Of a stretch of DNA of 9,225 nucleotides, positions 6,622 to 9,225 are shown one piece after another; position 1 is the first letter of the stretch; every line of letters starts with the position of its first letter. Below the pieces are notes generated by a model. The model did no database searches. It saw only the letters and a program-made list of their open reading frames with translations, and had not been told where the DNA came from. The stretch spans positions 1 through 9,225 of the forward strand of contig CAMPKJ010000196.1 of assembly GCA_946887105.1 (NCBI GenBank), read 5' to 3'. A program made the translations under genes and the position numbers. This DNA comes from an uncultured Acidobacteriota bacterium. GTDB lineage: Bacteria > Acidobacteriota > Thermoanaerobaculia > Gp7-AA8.

Positions 6622-9225
6622 ATGGCCATGAAGACCGCCGCCGCACCGCAGAAATCGCCCGATCACGGCACGCCGGACCGCAAGCCCGCGGAACGCGCGG
6701 TGCAGCCGATCCAGCGGATGCAGCGCGCGGTCGGCAATTACGCATTCCAACAGCTCGTGCAGATGAAGTTGCAGGTCGGTGCTCCCACCGATCCGCTGGA
6801 GCGCGAAGCGGATCGCGTGGCCGAGCAGGTGCTCGCTCCAGGAGCATGCGGAGGTTGCAGCAGCGGGCATCCGTGCGCGAAGTGTGAGGAGCCGCAAACG
6901 ATCCAACGCAAGGAAGCATCGCCGCATCCCGCCGCGGACGCCGGTGGTGGCGACGTGCATGCGCGCATCGAGGCGTTGCAGGGCGGCGGACAACATCTCC
7001 CGGCGCCGGTGCGCACGTTCTTCGAAGGTCGATTCGGCGCCGACTTCGCGCCGGTGCGGGTCCACACCGGCCCGCGCGCGAACGAGCTGACCTCCGCGGT
7101 CCAGGCCCGCGCCTTCACGTTCGGCAGAAACGTCGTCTTCGGTGCCGGCGAGTACGCGCCGGAGACCGGCGAAGGAAAGCGTCTGCTCGCGCACGAGCTG
7201 ACGCATGTCGTGCAGCAGGGCGGTGGCGCGAAGGGCGCCGAGCCGGTCATCCGGCGCAAGACCAAAGTGCAGTCCGCGATCGACGACGCCGACATCGCGC
7301 AGGTCGAAGCGCTCCATCACTCGGCATTGCAACTGGCCACGCCGGACCAGAAGATCGCGCTCATCCGCCTCATCCTCGAGAAAGGTGGACCGACGTACCG
7401 GCTCGACCTGCTCTGGCAGGGCGTGAGCGATGCCGTCGTCGAAGCGAACATCGATCTCTGGACGAGCACGTGGGCGCAGCACGCGGGCTCGATGAGCAAT
7501 CATCCGCGCAAGAGCCAGTTCAACCGCGACGTCGAAGACGTCGCGAATGCGATGCTCACCGAGAGCGAGGCCGCCTGCGAGGGCTACCTGCAGTTCTACG
7601 GGCTCACTCCCGACTCGGTGAAACCGGGCGAGAACACCGCGGAGCGCGATCAGTCGGTGAACGCCGTGCAGCGCACCGCCATCGATGTCATGGGCGCGCA
7701 GACACAGCTCAAGCGTCTATGGGCGGTGATGATCCCCACCGATCCGAAGTATCTCGGCTACGGCTCATCGATGAAGGGCAGCTACCCGTTCGAGCTCGAC
7801 AACCCGCCGATGTATGCGTCGCCCGAAGGGATGGAGCTCTGGACGAAAACCGGCGCGGTGGTGCGGGAGCTCACGACCGCCATCGACGACTATCTCGAAG
7901 CCTTCCCCGAGCTCTATCCGCTGGTGATGGGCGGAAAGTCATCGAAGCGTGATGCCTACACCGACGTCTCGCGCACCAGCCTCGCCGCTACCAAACCGGT
8001 GGACGCGATCGAGCAGGGCCTGCGCGAGACGCTCGAAAACATCCGGAGCAGCCGGTCGTCCATCCGGGTCCTGGCGCGCGATGGAAAGCTCGGTCCGGTC
8101 GCGCAGCAGTTGCTGAGCGGCGCGCGGTCCGTCGGCGGGCGAAACTGGAAGACCGGACCGGTCTGGTCGGCGATGGTGCCGGCCATCACCGCGAAAGCGG
8201 GCGTGGGCACGATGTTGCTGGAAGGCGCGCTGATGCTCGCGGTGCAGATCGCGCTGGCGGTGTCGACGGGCGGCTTCGGGAATCTGCTGCTGTCCGCTGC
8301 ACAGGCAACGCTGTCGTATGCGGAAGCGAGCGTGCTCCAGACCGCGTCCGACACGTCGCTCACCGCGAAGAACGCGCTGGTCAGCAAACAGGATGTGGCC
8401 TCGGCGAAGCTCACGGCCGCCATCGATGCGGCCTTCCTCATCTTCGACATCATCCCCGGCGTGAAACAGATGCGCGGCGCCTGGAGCGCGGCACGCGGCA
8501 GCGGTCACCTCGTGCAGCAGGCCGCGGCGGAGCTCGAGAAGAAGGTGCTGCTGTTCGAATCGAAGATGATGCAGAAAGCGGAGAAGGCGGAGCTCGACGC
8601 GCTGCGGAAGTCGATGGAGCAGGAGGCCGACGCCGCGAGGAAGAGCCTGCAGGAAACGAAGGCCGCCGCCGCCGATGCGCCGGAAGCGGAGAAAGTGCTC
8701 GCGCAGGCCGAGGTGCGCAAGGCCGAGGAAGCGCTGGCCAGGGTCGACAATGCCTTGCAGGCCACGAAGGCCATCGAGGCGGGCGACATTCTGGTGGTCG
8801 AGATGGGTGGGCGCCGGTACAGCTGGGTTCCGGGCCGCGGCCTGGTCATCTGTGCGAGTCCGTGTGCGAAGGCGGTGCATTGGATCGAGGACCGCGGCCG
8901 CGAGTTGGCGGAGGAAGCGACCGCGCATTCACCCCTCGCCGGCACCGCGTTCGAGAAGCGGCTGAGCTCCGCCAAAGCGCACATGGCCAGCATCGATGCG
9001 AAGCTGAACACGACCGCGCTGACGCCCGCCGAATTCGAGCGCACCACGGCGCATGCAGACTCGATCATCGCGGAGCTCGAAGGCCAGCATCGCTTTTCGC
9101 TGATGCGCTACCCCGCCACCGGCGCGAAGGACACACTCGATAACGTCAAATGGGCCGAGGGTCTGATGCAGGAACTGCAACGACGCAGGCAGGCCATCGA
9201 GGCGGTGGACAAGAAGTTCTACGGC
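6622..9225 (+). CDS. DUF4157 protein with hydrophobic and coiled-coil C-terminal region, putative cargo (3' truncated)
   Basis: I read 868 uninterrupted codons from the ATG at 6622 to the right edge; no stop is reached, so the protein is longer. The ATG at 6628 is an alternative start. No signal peptide. Residues 30-66 hold the family motif (QRMQRAVGNYAFQQLVQMKL, then DPLEREADR). A Cys4 cluster CGGC-x5-CAKC (C76, C79, C85, C88) follows, then QRKE, then the full DUF4157 core (about 123-200) with RVHTG, FGRNVVFG and HELTH (191-195). RRK follows at 211-213. Residues 215-520 form an unrecognised mixed region; about 530-565 is hydrophobic and Ala/Gly/Leu-rich (possible membrane segment); 638-720 is a Lys/Glu/Ala-rich predicted coiled coil; 721-757 is a small beta-like unit with C744 and C748. 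The remainder is helical and charged. By architecture it is a large cargo or effector candidate whose C-terminal domain lies outside the window. It starts 5 bases after the preceding stop. Confidence 0.85.
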   Translation, partial: MAMKTAAAPQKSPDHGTPDRKPAERAVQPIQRMQRAVGNYAFQQLVQMKLQVGAPTDPLEREADRVAEQVLAPGACGGCSSGHPCAKCEEPQTIQRKEASPHPAADAGGGDVHARIEALQGGGQHLPAPVRTFFEGRFGADFAPVRVHTGPRANELTSAVQARAFTFGRNVVFGAGEYAPETGEGKRLLAHELTHVVQQGGGAKGAEPVIRRKTKVQSAIDDADIAQVEALHHSALQLATPDQKIALIRLILEKGGPTYRLDLLWQGVSDAVVEANIDLWTSTWAQHAGSMSNHPRKSQFNRDVEDVANAMLTESEAACEGYLQFYGLTPDSVKPGENTAERDQSVNAVQRTAIDVMGAQTQLKRLWAVMIPTDPKYLGYGSSMKGSYPFELDNPPMYASPEGMELWTKTGAVVRELTTAIDDYLEAFPELYPLVMGGKSSKRDAYTDVSRTSLAATKPVDAIEQGLRETLENIRSSRSSIRVLARDGKLGPVAQQLLSGARSVGGRNWKTGPVWSAMVPAITAKAGVGTMLLEGALMLAVQIALAVSTGGFGNLLLSAAQATLSYAEASVLQTASDTSLTAKNALVSKQDVASAKLTAAIDAAFLIFDIIPGVKQMRGAWSAARGSGHLVQQAAAELEKKVLLFESKMMQKAEKAELDALRKSMEQEADAARKSLQETKAAAADAPEAEKVLAQAEVRKAEEALARVDNALQATKAIEAGDILVVEMGGRRYSWVPGRGLVICASPCAKAVHWIEDRGRELAEEATAHSPLAGTAFEKRLSSAKAHMASIDAKLNTTALTPAEFERTTAHADSIIAELEGQHRFSLMRYPATGAKDTLDNVKWAEGLMQELQRRRQAIEAVDKKFYG
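7187..7218 (+). repeat. 32-base direct repeat, copy 2 (HELTH-encoding)
   Basis: Identical to 5577-5608; it encodes the HExxH region of the third DUF4157 gene. Divergence resumes immediately on both sides, so the identical tract is confined to the active-site segment. Confidence 0.8.

Noticed and set aside
5285..6919. A 544-codon open frame on the minus strand opposite the second DUF4157 gene
   Set aside because: It spans two sense genes and their junction, shows no recognisable domain, and the sense frames carry the family motifs.
7470..7952. Separate small + strand gene within the third DUF4157 gene
   Set aside because: The main frame from 6622 stays open through this region to the window end with natural composition; the alternative frame gives an Arg-rich product.
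427..9225. Immunity or antitoxin genes next to the cargo candidates
   Set aside because: No small gene fits between the tightly packed large genes; none could be supported on either strand.

Overview
The window reads as part of an extracellular contractile injection system (eCIS, phage-tail-like particle) locus. The DNA is visibly GC-rich, with G or C at most third codon positions. All coding is on the + strand, with essentially no intergenic DNA. The composition and the large DUF4157 proteins suggest an environmental bacterium such as an acidobacterium, gemmatimonad or myxobacterium-like lineage. That placement is inference from style only; no rRNA or housekeeping marker is present.

Layout, left to right: (1) the 3' end of a gene whose product resembles the C-terminus of eCIS tape-measure proteins (Afp14/Pvc14-like), cut by the left edge; (2) a 901-aa protein with an N-terminal DUF4157/eCIS-core HExxH domain, a long unrecognised middle and a Gly/Ala-rich hydrophobic C-terminus; (3) a 699-aa AAA+ ATPase of the eCIS type, with a winged-helix-like N-terminal domain, a degenerate AAA module and an intact AAA module; (4) a 463-aa protein with a shortened DUF4157 domain and a different C-terminal domain; (5) a third DUF4157 protein of at least 868 aa with hydrophobic and coiled-coil segments, cut by the right edge. 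The first four genes are joined by 4-base ATGA/GTGA overlaps, and the fifth starts 5 bases after the fourth stops. This is one tightly coupled operon segment, with its promoter outside the window.

How the parts may work together: the tape-measure protein sets tube length, and the ATPase is the particle-associated AAA+ protein (in PVC-type systems its homologue is linked to cargo loading). The three DUF4157 proteins share an N-terminal module and the metalloprotease-like core but have unrelated C-termini, which is the architecture expected of cargo or effector proteins carried by one particle. No cognate immunity gene is visible, as expected for weapons aimed at other kinds of cell.

The most unusual items are a 37-base-pair imperfect palindrome built of CCTCGG units inside the coding region of the first DUF4157 gene, a Cys4 knuckle-like insert present in two of the three DUF4157 proteins, and the unassigned C-terminal domains of all three.
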